From Jejuia sp040720935 (GTDB lineage Bacteria; Bacteroidota; Bacteroidia; Flavobacteriales; Flavobacteriaceae): a stretch of DNA of 64,000 nucleotides. Positions 53,001-61,874 of the stretch are shown here, piece after piece. Location: contig NZ_JBFDAE010000015.1 of NCBI RefSeq assembly GCF_040720935.1, positions 41,011-105,010 of the forward strand, in the 5' to 3' direction. Each line of letters starts with the position of its first letter. Positions within the stretch are counted from its first letter, which is position 1. The translations under genes were made by a program, and so were the position numbers. The notes beneath the pieces are model-generated. The model ran no database searches. It was not told the origin of the DNA and saw nothing but the letters and a program-made list of their open reading frames with translations.

Positions 53001-56000
53001 TCAGTTCCAGGTTGTAACTTATCTCTAAACGTGAGGGTTTCAATCTCTAAATTAGTTTTTGGATAGGGTACAGCTATCAACTCAGAACCCGACTGAAAAC
53101 TATTTGCAAAAGCAAAACTGTAATGAATGGCAAAACCACCCAAATCATTTGCGTTAACCGGAACCGAAATGGTTTTTTTAGTATTATTTAAAGTGATAAT
53201 TTCAGTTTTAATAATCTTTTTATCCTTTTCTACTGAAACAGTTACTGCTATATTTTCGGCAGCCGAACCAAAAGTAACATGGGCAACGTCTCCTATATTA
53301 TAAGACGATTTATCTGTTGACATTGTGATGAGTTGATTGTCTGCCGGAGCTTTATCATCATCATTAAATAAGGTTGTTTTAACTTCATCTTTTACCAATT
53401 GCCCAAACTTATCTTTGCTTTCGAGGGTAATCAGGTATTTACCAGAAGCCCATTTTTTAAGCTTACCAAGTGCAATGGTTTTTGAATCTTTAGTATTAAA
53501 CGATTTTTCTAAAACCAATACGCCTTTTTTCCAATTATTAGAATTGTCTTCATTGGAATAAGCATCATGCGGAAATAACTTTTTAAAGTTTTCTTTAGAA
53601 ATCTCTTGATAATCTGGAGCAGCCCACGGACGAGGTCGTAATACCGAATTTGGCGCTTCAAATTTATACATTTTAAGAGTGCCTTTTGCAGGTACAAATT
53701 CGCCATTTAAGTTTTTGGTATCAATGGTAACGCTATGGTCTTTTTTAGTTTTATCTAAGCGGTCATCGATACTTAAATTAGCTGTTAATGCATGATACCC
53801 AACATTTACAAGGGTTGTAGCACTTCGGGTTTCGCCATTTAAATCGGTAACATCGGCAGTAACTTCATAGTTGAAAATAGGCAGACTGCTTTTGTCAACA
53901 CTTTGGTCTGGAATGGCTTTAAAAGTAATTTCAAATTCGCCTTTGTCGTTTGTAATGCTTTCGCCGTGTGTGATTTCTTGAGGCTCACTATTTGCATAAG
54001 GTCTATACCAAAAATACCAACGTGGATATTCTACTTTTCTATGTACACGATATACCACTTTGGCATCGCTAATATTGCTTCCAACATACGCTAAAGCATT
54101 ACCTTTTATGGTAACGGAATCATTGATTTTAAAGGTTTCGGTAATGGGCTTGAATTTGGTTTCAAACTTTGGTCGTTTGTAGTCTTCGACTGAAAAATAG
54201 GTGTTGTTTCTTGAAAAATGATTTATATCAGCATTTAATTCAATGCGATATTGACCATTTAGACCATTATTAGGCAAAATAAATTCCCCTGAAACCGACC
54301 CGAATTCATTCGTTTTAAAATTTAGTGTTTTTAATTTTTCGCCATTAACGTTATAAAGTGTGGTGTTTATGTTTTCGTTTTCTAAAACCTCAGATTTTCC
54401 ATCTTCAGTTTTCATCGCAATAGCCTTAAAATAAACCGTTTGCGCTGGTCTGTAGATGCTTCTGTCGGTAAATAAAAAAGATGTATAACTTATGCTTTGC
54501 TTTCGGTCTTTATATTTTTGATTCAAATAATAATCGCCAAAATAAGCAACATCATTACCGTTTTTCACTTTTAAGTTTACATCTCTATACCAACTATGGC
54601 TTTTTTCAACTTTAATTTCTCCTAAAGCATTAGAGCGGTAATCTTTTATTTTTTTAATTCTTGAACCTCTCGGGAAATAGGACATGACCACATCAGCATT
54701 CACAATTGGCGCACCATTAGTTCTATCAATAACTTGAAATATTTTATGCTGGGAAGTTTCGCTTTCAACTAAAGCCAAATTTGTGACTTGAACATGGGCG
54801 AACGCAAAATTGTTCTCATTCGCACCTTTCGTTGTTGCCACTATTAAATATCTGCCATTATGTAACTTGGACATCACTATTTCAGTTGAATGTCTTTGGA
54901 AATCATGTTCGTTTTTAAGTGAATTAGCCCATGATTCGGAAACATCTAATTCTTGGATAAAAGCCCATTGCTCATTTTGTCTGTAAGTTTTATTAAATTT
55001 TTCAAATTGTTTTTCAGATAAGTTATAAGCTTTAAATTGAATAAAATCTAAGTTTTTATAGCTGACTAAGATACGTGCAGGGTTATCAATCGGTAAAAAA
55101 GCTTCCGAAGCAATTTGGAGTGATGGTTGCTCAATTTGAGTTTTTAGAACAGCACATTTTTCAGCACCTTTACTTTTTTGGAATTTAGAGATGACCTTGT
55201 TACAAATTTCTAGAGCTTCTTTGGCTTTCCAGCGGTTTTCTTCTCCAATTTTTGCTTGGTATTGCTGACTTTGTTGATAATAAATAGAAGCAATTTCAAA
55301 ATCATATAAACCGGAAACTTCACGAGAATTTAAACGCTTGCTTTCACTTTTAAGAGATTCTAATAAAAGTGTTTCTTTGTCATCAAACGTAGCATGTTGG
55401 TTTACAAATTTTAAACGCTCAATATTTATAGCGGCTAAAGCGAAAGGCTTTTCATCTTTTAAATGAAACCGAATTAAACTCTTATAAATTTTTAGAGCAT
55501 TTAATTGAAGTGATGTTTCATCTTTAGATTCAATTTTCAAAACAGAAAATGTTTCAGCATCGGCTAAAAACTCCGGATTATCAATTTCAAATTTATATGC
55601 AGGTTTGGTAATATGTGTTTCGTTCGTTTTATAAAACTCTAATGCTGTGTGACTTAAAAAATCAAACAAGGTTGGTCTGTAAATTTTAGAATCTTTTTGT
55701 GTGTTTAAAAGCGCATCATATTTATCCAAAGGTTCTAATTGCAGTAATAAACCATTGTTTAGCGACTTTTGGTAATGCTTATGGATGTCATCAAAAAGCG
55801 TTTGTAAATCCCATGTTCTAAAGTCCTCTTTATCTACTTTTTCAGAAGTTTTGGTACGGTTATAAAATTTCCATCTGTTTTGCTGAAAATATTGCCAATA
55901 CAAATTCGCCAAAATACTTTCTAATACATTTTTTACTGGGAATTCATTTTCGGCAATCGCAGTTTTGAAATCATTAATAATATTCAATTGCGCATCTTCC

Positions 56001-56248
56001 TCAATAATCAAAGCATATTTGCTCTTAAATAGCATGGTTTTAATTAATTGCGGATGGTTTTTAGCAGTATTAGCTTTGGTTTGAATACGCTCTACAATTT
56101 TCAAAGCAGATTTTGGTAAGCCCTTATTCTCCAATTTTTCGACCTCGCTCCATAAATCCTCATAATTAGAGTTTTGCGCATTGGAAAAGGTTGAAAATAA
56201 TAATATCATAACTAAGAAAAGTGAATGCTTTATGTGTGCTGAATTCAT
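50054..56248 (-). CDS. Alpha-2-macroglobulin family protein with thioester motif
   Basis: Very large exported protein of 2064 residues with a signal peptide (residues 1-24). It has MG-type immunoglobulin-like domains over about 600-1100 (DRSIYRPAQTVYFKAIAM; the YFWYRPYANSEP region) and a complete bacterial macroglobulin core. Cys1515 in YPYECNEQTFSRYY is the predicted thioester (CxEQ). It traps or entraps proteases in the periplasm or cell envelope, and an associated penicillin-binding protein gene is not present. The reading frame contains three segments that match genomic repeats (residues about 1387-1402, 1643-1652 and 1798-1807). A 40-residue acidic stretch (EVVEDEMEVDEVVFMSNKS) is also unusual. 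Confidence 0.92.
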   Translation of the reverse strand: MNSAHIKHSLFLVMILLFSTFSNAQNSNYEDLWSEVEKLENKGLPKSALKIVERIQTKANTAKNHPQLIKTMLFKSKYALIIEEDAQLNIINDFKTAIAENEFPVKNVLESILANLYWQYFQQNRWKFYNRTKTSEKVDKEDFRTWDLQTLFDDIHKHYQKSLNNGLLLQLEPLDKYDALLNTQKDSKIYRPTLFDFLSHTALEFYKTNETHITKPAYKFEIDNPEFLADAETFSVLKIESKDETSLQLNALKIYKSLIRFHLKDEKPFALAAINIERLKFVNQHATFDDKETLLLESLKSESKRLNSREVSGLYDFEIASIYYQQSQQYQAKIGEENRWKAKEALEICNKVISKFQKSKGAEKCAVLKTQIEQPSLQIASEAFLPIDNPARILVSYKNLDFIQFKAYNLSEKQFEKFNKTYRQNEQWAFIQELDVSESWANSLKNEHDFQRHSTEIVMSKLHNGRYLIVATTKGANENNFAFAHVQVTNLALVESETSQHKIFQVIDRTNGAPIVNADVVMSYFPRGSRIKKIKDYRSNALGEIKVEKSHSWYRDVNLKVKNGNDVAYFGDYYLNQKYKDRKQSISYTSFLFTDRSIYRPAQTVYFKAIAMKTEDGKSEVLENENINTTLYNVNGEKLKTLNFKTNEFGSVSGEFILPNNGLNGQYRIELNADINHFSRNNTYFSVEDYKRPKFETKFKPITETFKINDSVTIKGNALAYVGSNISDAKVVYRVHRKVEYPRWYFWYRPYANSEPQEITHGESITNDKGEFEITFKAIPDQSVDKSSLPIFNYEVTADVTDLNGETRSATTLVNVGYHALTANLSIDDRLDKTKKDHSVTIDTKNLNGEFVPAKGTLKMYKFEAPNSVLRPRPWAAPDYQEISKENFKKLFPHDAYSNEDNSNNWKKGVLVLEKSFNTKDSKTIALGKLKKWASGKYLITLESKDKFGQLVKDEVKTTLFNDDDKAPADNQLITMSTDKSSYNIGDVAHVTFGSAAENIAVTVSVEKDKKIIKTEIITLNNTKKTISVPVNANDLGGFAIHYSFAFANSFQSGSELIAVPYPKTNLEIETLTFRDKLQPGTDETWQFKIKGPYGDKVSAELLASMYDASLDQFKSHALNFNPINNPTYYTHRNSRANQSFGNENFRIYQDRFRGNYTHQGYDQLNWFGLFFGNNRNFRIRGISTLSRANSVTPAAPEMIEVVEDEMEVDEVVFMSNKSIQKTLNDSEASKYYLGIINNDKALNSISKEEAKKLLDSLNDSENIEPNFGNIKIRKNLQETAFFFPQLKTDPEGNISFNFTTPEALTQWKLQLLAHTKTLESATKTLTTVTQKELMVIPNAPRFLREGDKITISTKIANLTEKQLSGQAKLILTDAISGKDISANLLNPPPSGEMSEGQRGKGAFTVAASGNTQVSWNLSIPDDIQAVKYKIVAKSGDFSDGEQNALPVLSNRMLVTETLPMWIRSNQTKTFTLDKLKTNTSTTLKNHKLTLEMTSNPAWYAVQALPYLMEYPYECNEQTFSRYYANALASHIANSNPRIQEVFNQWRNTDALLSNLEKNEDLKSILIQETPWLRDAQSETEQKKRIALLFDLNKMNNELQSAINKLKSNQMASGGWSWFKGGYENRYITQHIISGFGHLNKLNVIQSDSEESMIRKAINYLDTQFIKEYNDIRKYDAKADLSKDHLSHTQLHYLYMRSFFPEISKSKEVEKTIDYYQTQIQKYWLSRSLYSKGLMALVSHRNNDAKTALKILKSLKETSITSEELGMYWKSNTNSWYWYQAPIETQALLIEAFSEAGNVIQSEAKNLETIDNLKIWLLKNKQTNRWKTTKATTEAVYALLLQGSDWLSVTDMVDVVIGGQHIAPSKLEGVKVEAGTGYYKTSWSSSEIEPEMGEVQITKKGEGIAWGALYWQYFEDLDKITSAETPLNLKKKLFLKTNTDTGEEISEITPETNLKVGDLVRVRIELRSDRNMEFLHMKDMRASGLEPVNVISKYKWQDGLGYYESTKDASTNFFFDYLPKGIYVFEYDLRVNNAGSMSNGITTIQSMYAPEFSSHSEGIRISVE
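50830..50856 (-). repeat. In-frame copy of the GTCATTCAGAGCGAAG repeat (encodes NVIQSEAKNL)
   Basis: A segment matching the TGTCATTCAGAGCGAAGCGA type of genomic repeat lies inside the macroglobulin gene, in frame, read as NVIQSEAKNLE. The related copy at 51294-51321 differs by one inserted base. Confidence 0.7.
51294..51321 (-). repeat. Second in-frame copy of the GTCATTCAGAGCG repeat (encodes NVIQSDSEES)
   Basis: Same repeat as 50830-50856 with one extra base, giving NVIQSDSEESM. Both copies begin in the same reading phase (NVIQS) and diverge after the indel. Confidence 0.7.
52042..52087. repeat. Nested-hairpin GC-rich repeat inside the macroglobulin gene
   Basis: Outer arms CCCCCTTC (52042-52049) and GAAGGGGG (52077-52084) enclose an inner hairpin TGTCC-TTC-GGACA (52056-52068). 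It is GC-rich against an AT-rich gene and is translated in frame as NPPPSGEMSEGQRGKG. Confidence 0.75.
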
Positions 56249-56394
56249 TTCAGTATTGGTTTTATGTTGTCTCTAAACTACATTCAAAAGCCATTCCAAA
56301 AAATGATAAATGCGTGAAAGGTAGCGTTGAGTGAGGGAAGTTAATCATTTTGTGGGTAAAATAGTCGTTTTGAGTATTAATGAAATGCTAAATT

Positions 56395-56482
56395 TTGAGC
56401 CACGAATTTTATGAATTGCCACGAATATAAAAATCTTTAGATTTTTAAAAAATTAGTAAAAATTTGTGCGATTCGTGGCATT
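56395..56482. repeat. Degenerate CCACGAAT repeats
   Basis: GCCACGAATTTTATGAATTG, a second GCCACGAAT and a reversed ATTCGTGGC occur within 90 bases in the gap between the macroglobulin and TPR genes. They give an imperfect inverted repeat of the kind often found between genes of this group. Confidence 0.55.
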
Positions 56483-56537
56483 AATATTGTTATTTGGTTC
56501 AACATAATTGTCCATAAAAAGTTATTTTTGTGATGTT

Positions 56538-57488
56538 ATGAAACATATCGTGCTCCTTATTTTACTACCTATTCTAAGCTTCTCTCAAAGTAATTTGGAT
56601 GAAGTAGAAACGCTTTTTAAGCAAAAACAGTTTAAAAAAGCTGAAACTGTAATTCAAAAATATTTAGAAAAAGCCCCTGACAATTTAGAGGCCATTGAGC
56701 TTTTAGGGGATGCTTACGGACATCAAAAAAAATGGAACGACGCCATTGACGAATACGAAAAGTTAGTAGAAGCAAAACCTGAAACAGCCAACTATCATTA
56801 CAAATACGGTGGTGTTTTGGGTATGAAAGCCCTAGAGAATAAATTCAAAGCTATTGGCTTTATAGGCGATGTAAAAAATGCATTTATAAAAGCTGCCGAA
56901 TTGGATAAAAGCCACATCAATGCACGTTGGGCATTGGTAGAATTATACATACAGCTCCCAGGGATTATTGGCGGGAGTAAAAGCAAATCGTTGAAATATG
57001 CCGATGAACTGGAAAACCTTTCAAAAGTAGATGGCTATCTCGCAAAAGGTTATGTTTATGAATATGACGATGAGCCAGAGTTAGCCGAAAAATATTATAA
57101 GATGGCGATTAAAGAAGGCGGTTCTTTAACCTGTTTCGATAAATTGACAAAATTCTACGAAACCAAAAAACAACCGCAAAAGGCAATTGCAACTATAGAG
57201 GAAGCCCACAAAAAACATCAGCGAAATGCATTGCATTATCAAATAGGTAAAGTCGCCGCAGAGTATAATTTAGAATTAGAAAAAGGCGAAAAGTGCCTTC
57301 AAATTTATTTAGATAATTATTCAGCCGAAGACGGTGTTCCAAAGGCTTGGGCACACTACCGTTTGGCGCAAATTTATACTCACAAAAGTGATAAAGAAAT
57401 TGCATTAAAACACATCAACAAAGCCATTGCCGAACTTCCGAAAATTAAACCGTTTAAGGAACAGAAAGAGCGGATTTTGAAGATTTAA
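56538..57488 (+). CDS. Tetratricopeptide repeat protein, exported
   Basis: Protein of 316 residues with a signal peptide (MKHIVLLILLPILSFSQ) and several TPR units (KAETVIQKYLEKAPDNLEAI; WNDAIDEYEKLVEAKPETAN; PQKAIATIEEAHKKHQRNAL; EIALKHINKAIAELPKI). It probably scaffolds protein complexes in the periplasm. I start at ATG 56538, which gives the signal peptide; a longer ATG-less extension upstream is not needed. Confidence 0.87.
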   Translation: MKHIVLLILLPILSFSQSNLDEVETLFKQKQFKKAETVIQKYLEKAPDNLEAIELLGDAYGHQKKWNDAIDEYEKLVEAKPETANYHYKYGGVLGMKALENKFKAIGFIGDVKNAFIKAAELDKSHINARWALVELYIQLPGIIGGSKSKSLKYADELENLSKVDGYLAKGYVYEYDDEPELAEKYYKMAIKEGGSLTCFDKLTKFYETKKQPQKAIATIEEAHKKHQRNALHYQIGKVAAEYNLELEKGEKCLQIYLDNYSAEDGVPKAWAHYRLAQIYTHKSDKEIALKHINKAIAELPKIKPFKEQKERILKI

Positions 57489-58375
57489 TCTCAGTCACAT
57501 TTGAAAGCTTGAAATTTTAAGAGTTTTTCTGTGAGTTTCCTTGAAACAAATTAGAGCAAATACTAATCCGTGAAAATCCGTGAAATCCGTGTCAAATATT
57601 TTTTGCTTATAATTTAGAGTCTCAGCTTTCGATCACAGTCACAGCCTCAGTCTCAGTTTTCAGTCGTGGTTTTCAGTCTCAGTCGCATTCGCGGTTTACA
57701 GTAAATTAGGCTATTTGTGTAAATTCGTGTCTTTTTAACTTTGCGCCTTTGCGTCTTTGCGAGATAATTTTTAGTTTTCAGTCGCAGTCTCAGTCGCAGT
57801 CTCAGTCGCAGTCTCGGTCTCAGTCGCAGTCGCATTCGCGGTTTACAGTAAATTAGGCTATTTGTGTAAATTCGTGTCTTTTTAACTTTGCTCCTTTGCG
57901 CCTTTGCGTCTTTGCGAGATAGTTTTTAGTTTTCAGTCGCAGTCTTAGTCGCAGTCTCAGTCTCGGTCTCAGTCGCAGTCGCAGTCGCATTCGCGGTTTA
58001 CAGTAAATTAGGCTATTTGTGTAAATTCGTGTCTTTTTAACTTTGCGCCTTTGCGTCTTTGCGAGATAATTTTTAGTTTTCAGTCGCAGTCGCAGTCGCA
58101 GTCGCAGTCGCAGTCGCAGTCGCAGTCGCAGTCGCAGTCGCAGTCTCAGTCGCAGTCTCAGTCGCAGTCGCAGTCGCATTTGAAGTTTACAGTTTGAAAT
58201 TCTCTGTGAATCTTTGCGAACTCTCTGCATATCTCTGTGAAACAATTTACAATCATTATGGTTTATTAACTTTGCGTCTTAGCGCCTTTGCGCGACAAAA
58301 ATAATTCTCGTGAACTTCTGTGAAACAACTAACAAATAATTTGGAATTTGATGTTCGTAGTTTGATATTTGTGTC
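57489..58375. repeat. Gene-free minisatellite field (CAGTCG hexamers plus TTTGCG modules)
   Basis: 887 bp without a credible gene. Three copies of a module of about 90 bases (GCGGTTTACAG, TTTGTGTAAATTCGTGTC, CTTTGCGTCTTTGCGAGATA) start at 57691, 57838 and 57993, periods 147 and 155 bp. They are joined by hexamer tracts of CAGTCG and CAGTCT, the longest at about 58080-58176. The minus-strand ORFs here encode only Arg-Leu repeats and are not genes. The left and right ends carry CCGTGAAAATCCGTGAAATC and further TTTGCG-type repeats. Confidence 0.85.
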
Positions 58376-59731
58376 ATGAACGTACATTTTATAGCAATTG
58401 GTGGTGCCGCAATGCACAATTTAGCACTCGCCCTACACAATAAAGGATACAAAGTAACCGGAAGTGACGATACCATTTTTGAGCCCTCAAAATCTAGATT
58501 AGATGCCAAAGGTTTATTACCAGAAACCTTCGGCTGGTATCCAGAAAAAATCACAAAAGATTTAGATGCTATAGTTCTAGGCATGCATGCCAAAGAGGAT
58601 AATCCAGAGCTATTAAAAGCCCAAGAATTAGGACTTAAAATTTACAGCTATCCAGAGTTTTTGTACGAACAATCAAAACATAAAACCAGAGTAGTTATCG
58701 GTGGAAGTCACGGAAAAACAACCATTACCTCAATGATTTTGCACGTCATGCACTACCACGACAGAGATGTAGATTATATGGTTGGCGCACAATTAGAAGG
58801 TTTTGATGTGATGGTAAAACTCACAGAAACAAACGATTTTATAGTTCTAGAAGGCGATGAATATTTAAGTTCGCCTATAGATAGGCGTCCAAAATTTCAT
58901 TTGTACAAACCAAATATTGCCTTGTTGAGTGGGATTGCTTGGGATCATATCAATGTATTTCCAACCTATGAAAATTACGTGGAGCAGTTTAGCATTTTTG
59001 TAGATTCTATCGTTAATGGTGGCAATATAAATTACAACGAAGAAGACCCGGAAGTAAAGCGGGTAGTGGAAGCAAGCGAAAACACCATTAGAAAAATAGC
59101 CTATAAAACTCCAGAATATAGGGTTGAAAACGGACAAACACTTTTAGAAACTCCAGAAGGCGATTTGCCAATTGAAGTTTTCGGAAAGCATAACCTTAAT
59201 AATTTGGCAGGCGCAAAATGGATTTGTCAGCACATGGGCATAGACGAAGACGATTTCTACGAAGCCATTGCAACCTTTAAAGGCGCAAGCAGACGCTTAG
59301 AAAAAATAGCAGAAAGCACAACGAGTGTTGCCTATAAAGATTTTGCACATTCTCCAAGTAAAGTAGAAGCAACAACAAAAGCCGTAAAACAACAATACCA
59401 AAACAGAACTTTAGTGGCGTGTTTAGAATTGCACACCTACAGTAGTTTAAACGCTGAATTTTTAAAAGAATATAAAGGCGCACTAGATGCAGCCGATGTT
59501 GCTGTAGTATTTTATTCGCCACATGCCGTGGAAATTAAAAAACTGGACAAAGTAACCCACGAACAAATTGCAGAAGCTTTTGAGCGTAAAGATTTAATTA
59601 TTTACACCAATCCAGACGATTTTAAAGATTTTCTGTTTTCTCAGAATTTTGATAATAAAGCGTTGTTGTTGATGAGTTCCGGTAATTATGGTGGTTTGGA
59701 TTTTGAGGAGGTTAAGGGGTTGATTGAGTAA
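58376..59731 (+). CDS. mpl: UDP-N-acetylmuramate:tripeptide ligase (Mpl-like)
   Basis: Mur-ligase family protein of 451 residues resembling Mpl, which reattaches the recycled L-Ala-gamma-D-Glu-meso-DAP tripeptide to UDP-MurNAc. The N-terminal domain starts HFIAIGGAAMHNLALAL, the ATP loop is IGGSHGKTTITSM, and the central domain contains FIVLEGDEYLSSPID. Mpl proteins lack the N-terminal MurC-type replacement loops and are of this length. An alternative is a MurC-like ligase; the GGAAMHNLA motif favours Mpl. Confidence 0.88.
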   Translation: MNVHFIAIGGAAMHNLALALHNKGYKVTGSDDTIFEPSKSRLDAKGLLPETFGWYPEKITKDLDAIVLGMHAKEDNPELLKAQELGLKIYSYPEFLYEQSKHKTRVVIGGSHGKTTITSMILHVMHYHDRDVDYMVGAQLEGFDVMVKLTETNDFIVLEGDEYLSSPIDRRPKFHLYKPNIALLSGIAWDHINVFPTYENYVEQFSIFVDSIVNGGNINYNEEDPEVKRVVEASENTIRKIAYKTPEYRVENGQTLLETPEGDLPIEVFGKHNLNNLAGAKWICQHMGIDEDDFYEAIATFKGASRRLEKIAESTTSVAYKDFAHSPSKVEATTKAVKQQYQNRTLVACLELHTYSSLNAEFLKEYKGALDAADVAVVFYSPHAVEIKKLDKVTHEQIAEAFERKDLIIYTNPDDFKDFLFSQNFDNKALLLMSSGNYGGLDFEEVKGLIE

Positions 59732-59735
59732 TCTT

Positions 59736-59759
59736 GTCATTCCTGCGAAGGCAGGAATC
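59736..59759. repeat. TCATTCCTGCGAAGGCAGGAATC intergenic repeat
   Basis: Short imperfect palindrome GATTCCTGCC-TTCG-CAGGAATGAC type, just behind the Mpl-like stop. It is a member of the widely dispersed TGTCATTC... repeat class seen also inside the macroglobulin gene. Confidence 0.65.
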
Positions 59760-59822
59760 TATTTCGTATAAATTGTAACGTTTTAAATAGAAATAATACT
59801 TATAGTTTATACACATCAAGAA

Positions 59823-61217
59823 ATGAAATTAAAAAGGCGTTTTTATGATTCTTCAATAAATTTCAGTAATATTTCAACTGAGCGTCTTGTTTTAGGTGTT
59901 TTAATTGGTCTTGCATACGCATTTGCTATTTATGGATTTGCATATTTGGTTAGAGAGTCAATTCGATTGATGTCTAGTGGTTTTGGACACTTACCTAATA
60001 TCTTAAATGAAAATGAGAGAAATATTTATAATTGGTTTTTTGCTGCATTGTCATTAATTTTTGGAAATTCAATAGCCATAAGTATTATTCTAGGAGGAAC
60101 AAATCATTGTTTTGGGAAAAAGCAAATTAAAAATAGAAGAATAATAAATGACCAATTATTTTTGAATTCATCTTTTGCATTTTGGTTTTTAAAAATAAGC
60201 TACATCATTGGAATTTTTTCAATGTCTTTTACAGATTTTAATTTTCTACCTGAATTTATCGGTTTTATAATAATTCTTATAATAGTACTATATCTTGAAA
60301 TATGGAAAACACTAAGTTTAGTGTTAAGAAGAAAGCGATTTAAAATAATGATAGTACATTTTATACTATTCATGACTTTTTCTTATGGCTTATCAAATTT
60401 TGAGCTTATTGATTATGAGCATTTAGATAAGAATCAATTGAAGTTTAAGCCTTTAATTGAACTGCCAAAATCTGAGTATAACAATGTTTCTTTTTTTGAT
60501 TATTATAGTGACGTCTATCTAAAAGAAGAAGATAGATTGAAACTTTCATTTCGTTATCATGAAAACTATCTAAACGATTCTTATTTGGATTTTATTGAAT
60601 ATAAAGGTAACCTTTACGAGCCATATCAAGAAAAAATGGCTATTAGAGTATCTGCATTTAAAGATACTAAAATGCAAACTATTAAATTGATTGAAGACCA
60701 AGTAAAGAAAGCTGACATAAACTATCTAATTTGGGCAACATTTGAAAAAGATTTAAGCGCTACCCGATTTTCGAATAATGGAATTAAAATTAAATTGAAA
60801 GATAAATCTTATCAAGAATTTGATGTTTTAAGTGGCTACTATCTAAGAAAAGCACGTTTTTTCAAAACAGATGAGAATAATAAACCAAACGACACTATAA
60901 TAGTGCAAATTGGTAAAGACTTGTTGATTAATGGTGTTGGAATTTCAAAAAATAAATTGATTGAAAATTTTGAAAGCAAGATTAATAAAAATATTATTTT
61001 TCAATATGAATTTAACTCCGATACTAAATATCAAGATTATATAACTGTTTTATCCTATCATTTAGCTGCAATAGATTCGTTAAGAGAAAAAAATAGTAAA
61101 GTTGAATTGAAATTTGATAACGAAAAAATCAGATATACTAATATGGAAGAATTTCTAAATGAGAAACAACAACTTCGTTATGAATTTCCTTTTCTTATGA
61201 CAGAAAAATATAAGTAA
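59823..61217 (+). CDS. Membrane protein with C-terminal ExbD-like region
   Basis: Protein of 464 residues. The first about 190 residues contain five membrane segments and the rest is soluble. Near the C-terminus, NDTIIVQIGKDLLINGVGIS and FNSDTKYQDYITVLSYHLAA resemble the strand-helix pattern of ExbD-type biopolymer transport domains, but the membrane part is unlike ExbD. No named family is recognised. The gene stands alone with different, more AT-rich codon use than the neighbouring Mpl gene. Confidence 0.75.
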   Translation: MKLKRRFYDSSINFSNISTERLVLGVLIGLAYAFAIYGFAYLVRESIRLMSSGFGHLPNILNENERNIYNWFFAALSLIFGNSIAISIILGGTNHCFGKKQIKNRRIINDQLFLNSSFAFWFLKISYIIGIFSMSFTDFNFLPEFIGFIIILIIVLYLEIWKTLSLVLRRKRFKIMIVHFILFMTFSYGLSNFELIDYEHLDKNQLKFKPLIELPKSEYNNVSFFDYYSDVYLKEEDRLKLSFRYHENYLNDSYLDFIEYKGNLYEPYQEKMAIRVSAFKDTKMQTIKLIEDQVKKADINYLIWATFEKDLSATRFSNNGIKIKLKDKSYQEFDVLSGYYLRKARFFKTDENNKPNDTIIVQIGKDLLINGVGISKNKLIENFESKINKNIIFQYEFNSDTKYQDYITVLSYHLAAIDSLREKNSKVELKFDNEKIRYTNMEEFLNEKQQLRYEFPFLMTEKYK

Positions 61218-61230
61218 AATAAAATATATT

Positions 61231-61506
61231 TTAATTGTTTTCACGCACATCAAAATCCACAACCAACCCACCAAAAATCCAATTTGCCAAAGCATCCCTA
61301 TTCTCATAATTAATAATTCGTTTTTGGTCTTTTTTGCTTTTAATATTTCCCAATTCAATGTAAACCATTGCTGGTAATGTGTTTTTAATCACATACAACC
61401 CTCGCGAGCTTACAGAACCTGAGTATGTTCTATTGGGTTGGTGTTCAGCATATGTCTGCTTGAAAAAATAAAACTCAGCCAGTTTTTGTGAAACTTCTCG
61501 GAGTTT
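61231..61506 (-). pseudogene. Remnant of an N-acetylmuramoyl-L-alanine amidase (C-terminal end)
   Basis: The minus-strand frame from 61506 to the stop at 61231 has no start codon upstream and reads like the C-terminal part of an Amidase_3-type N-acetylmuramoyl-L-alanine amidase: SSRGLYVIKN, then a VYIELGNIKSKKDQKRI segment and NRDALANWIFGG. An in-frame TAA at 61507-61509 closes it on the upstream side and only non-matching DNA follows. The catalytic N-terminal part is absent. Confidence 0.75.
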
Positions 61507-61556
61507 TTATAGTTGTATTTTCTAAATGGGCTTACATTCTGAATGTTCCAAAACAA

Positions 61557-61587
61557 AAAAATCCTTCAAATAATGTGAAAGATTTTT
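61557..61587 (-). terminator. Rho-independent terminator of the YjdI-like gene
   Basis: Stem AAAAATCCTTCA / TGAAAGATTTTT with one mismatch and a 7-base loop, followed on the minus strand by a T run. It lies 27 bases beyond the YjdI-like stop. Confidence 0.75.
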
Positions 61588-61613
61588 GCTTTAACAGAAC
61601 TACTGTCATTCAA

Positions 61614-61874
61614 TTAAATAGCTTTCTTTTTTGTCCTTAGGTAATAGTCTAAAGCACCTGAAGGACATTTTTTTATTTGTTTAATAATTTCTTCTTTTTT
61701 ACCATCATCTAAGTTGATCCAAGGTATAATCTTATTGCTAAAAACATGAGACAATTCTTTGGCGCAGGTACCAGACAATGTGCATGCACAGGGATCGTAA
61801 GTTACGGCAATATCTTTATTGCTAAATTCTTTTGATTCAATTTCCATGGTCTTATCAATTTTGGGTTTGATCAT
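61614..61874 (-). CDS. yjdI: (4Fe-4S) mono-cluster protein, YjdI family
   Basis: Protein of 86 residues in the divergent mono-cluster ferredoxin (Fer4_19) family. The Cys residues are in YDPCACTLSGTCAKEL and KKCPSGALDYYL, with the family WINLDD segment between. It probably carries one Fe-S cluster for electron transfer or stress response. The start is ATG 61874 in MIKPKIDKT. The gene sits alone with its own terminator. Confidence 0.85.
   Translation of the reverse strand: MIKPKIDKTMEIESKEFSNKDIAVTYDPCACTLSGTCAKELSHVFSNKIIPWINLDDGKKEEIIKQIKKCPSGALDYYLRTKKKAI

Noticed and set aside
53903..54094. Small plus-strand ORFs inside the macroglobulin gene
   Set aside because: The gene's own frame is open over 2064 codons with clear domains; plus-strand ORFs here are shadows.
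57653..58245. Minus-strand ORFs of Arg-Leu repeats
   Set aside because: They are translations of CAGTCG/CAGTCT hexamers with no start context, no domain and variable lengths; the DNA is repeat sequence.
61155..61358. 67-codon minus-strand ORF
   Set aside because: The frame that matches an amidase is a different one; this ORF is only its shadow overlapped with the previous gene's end.
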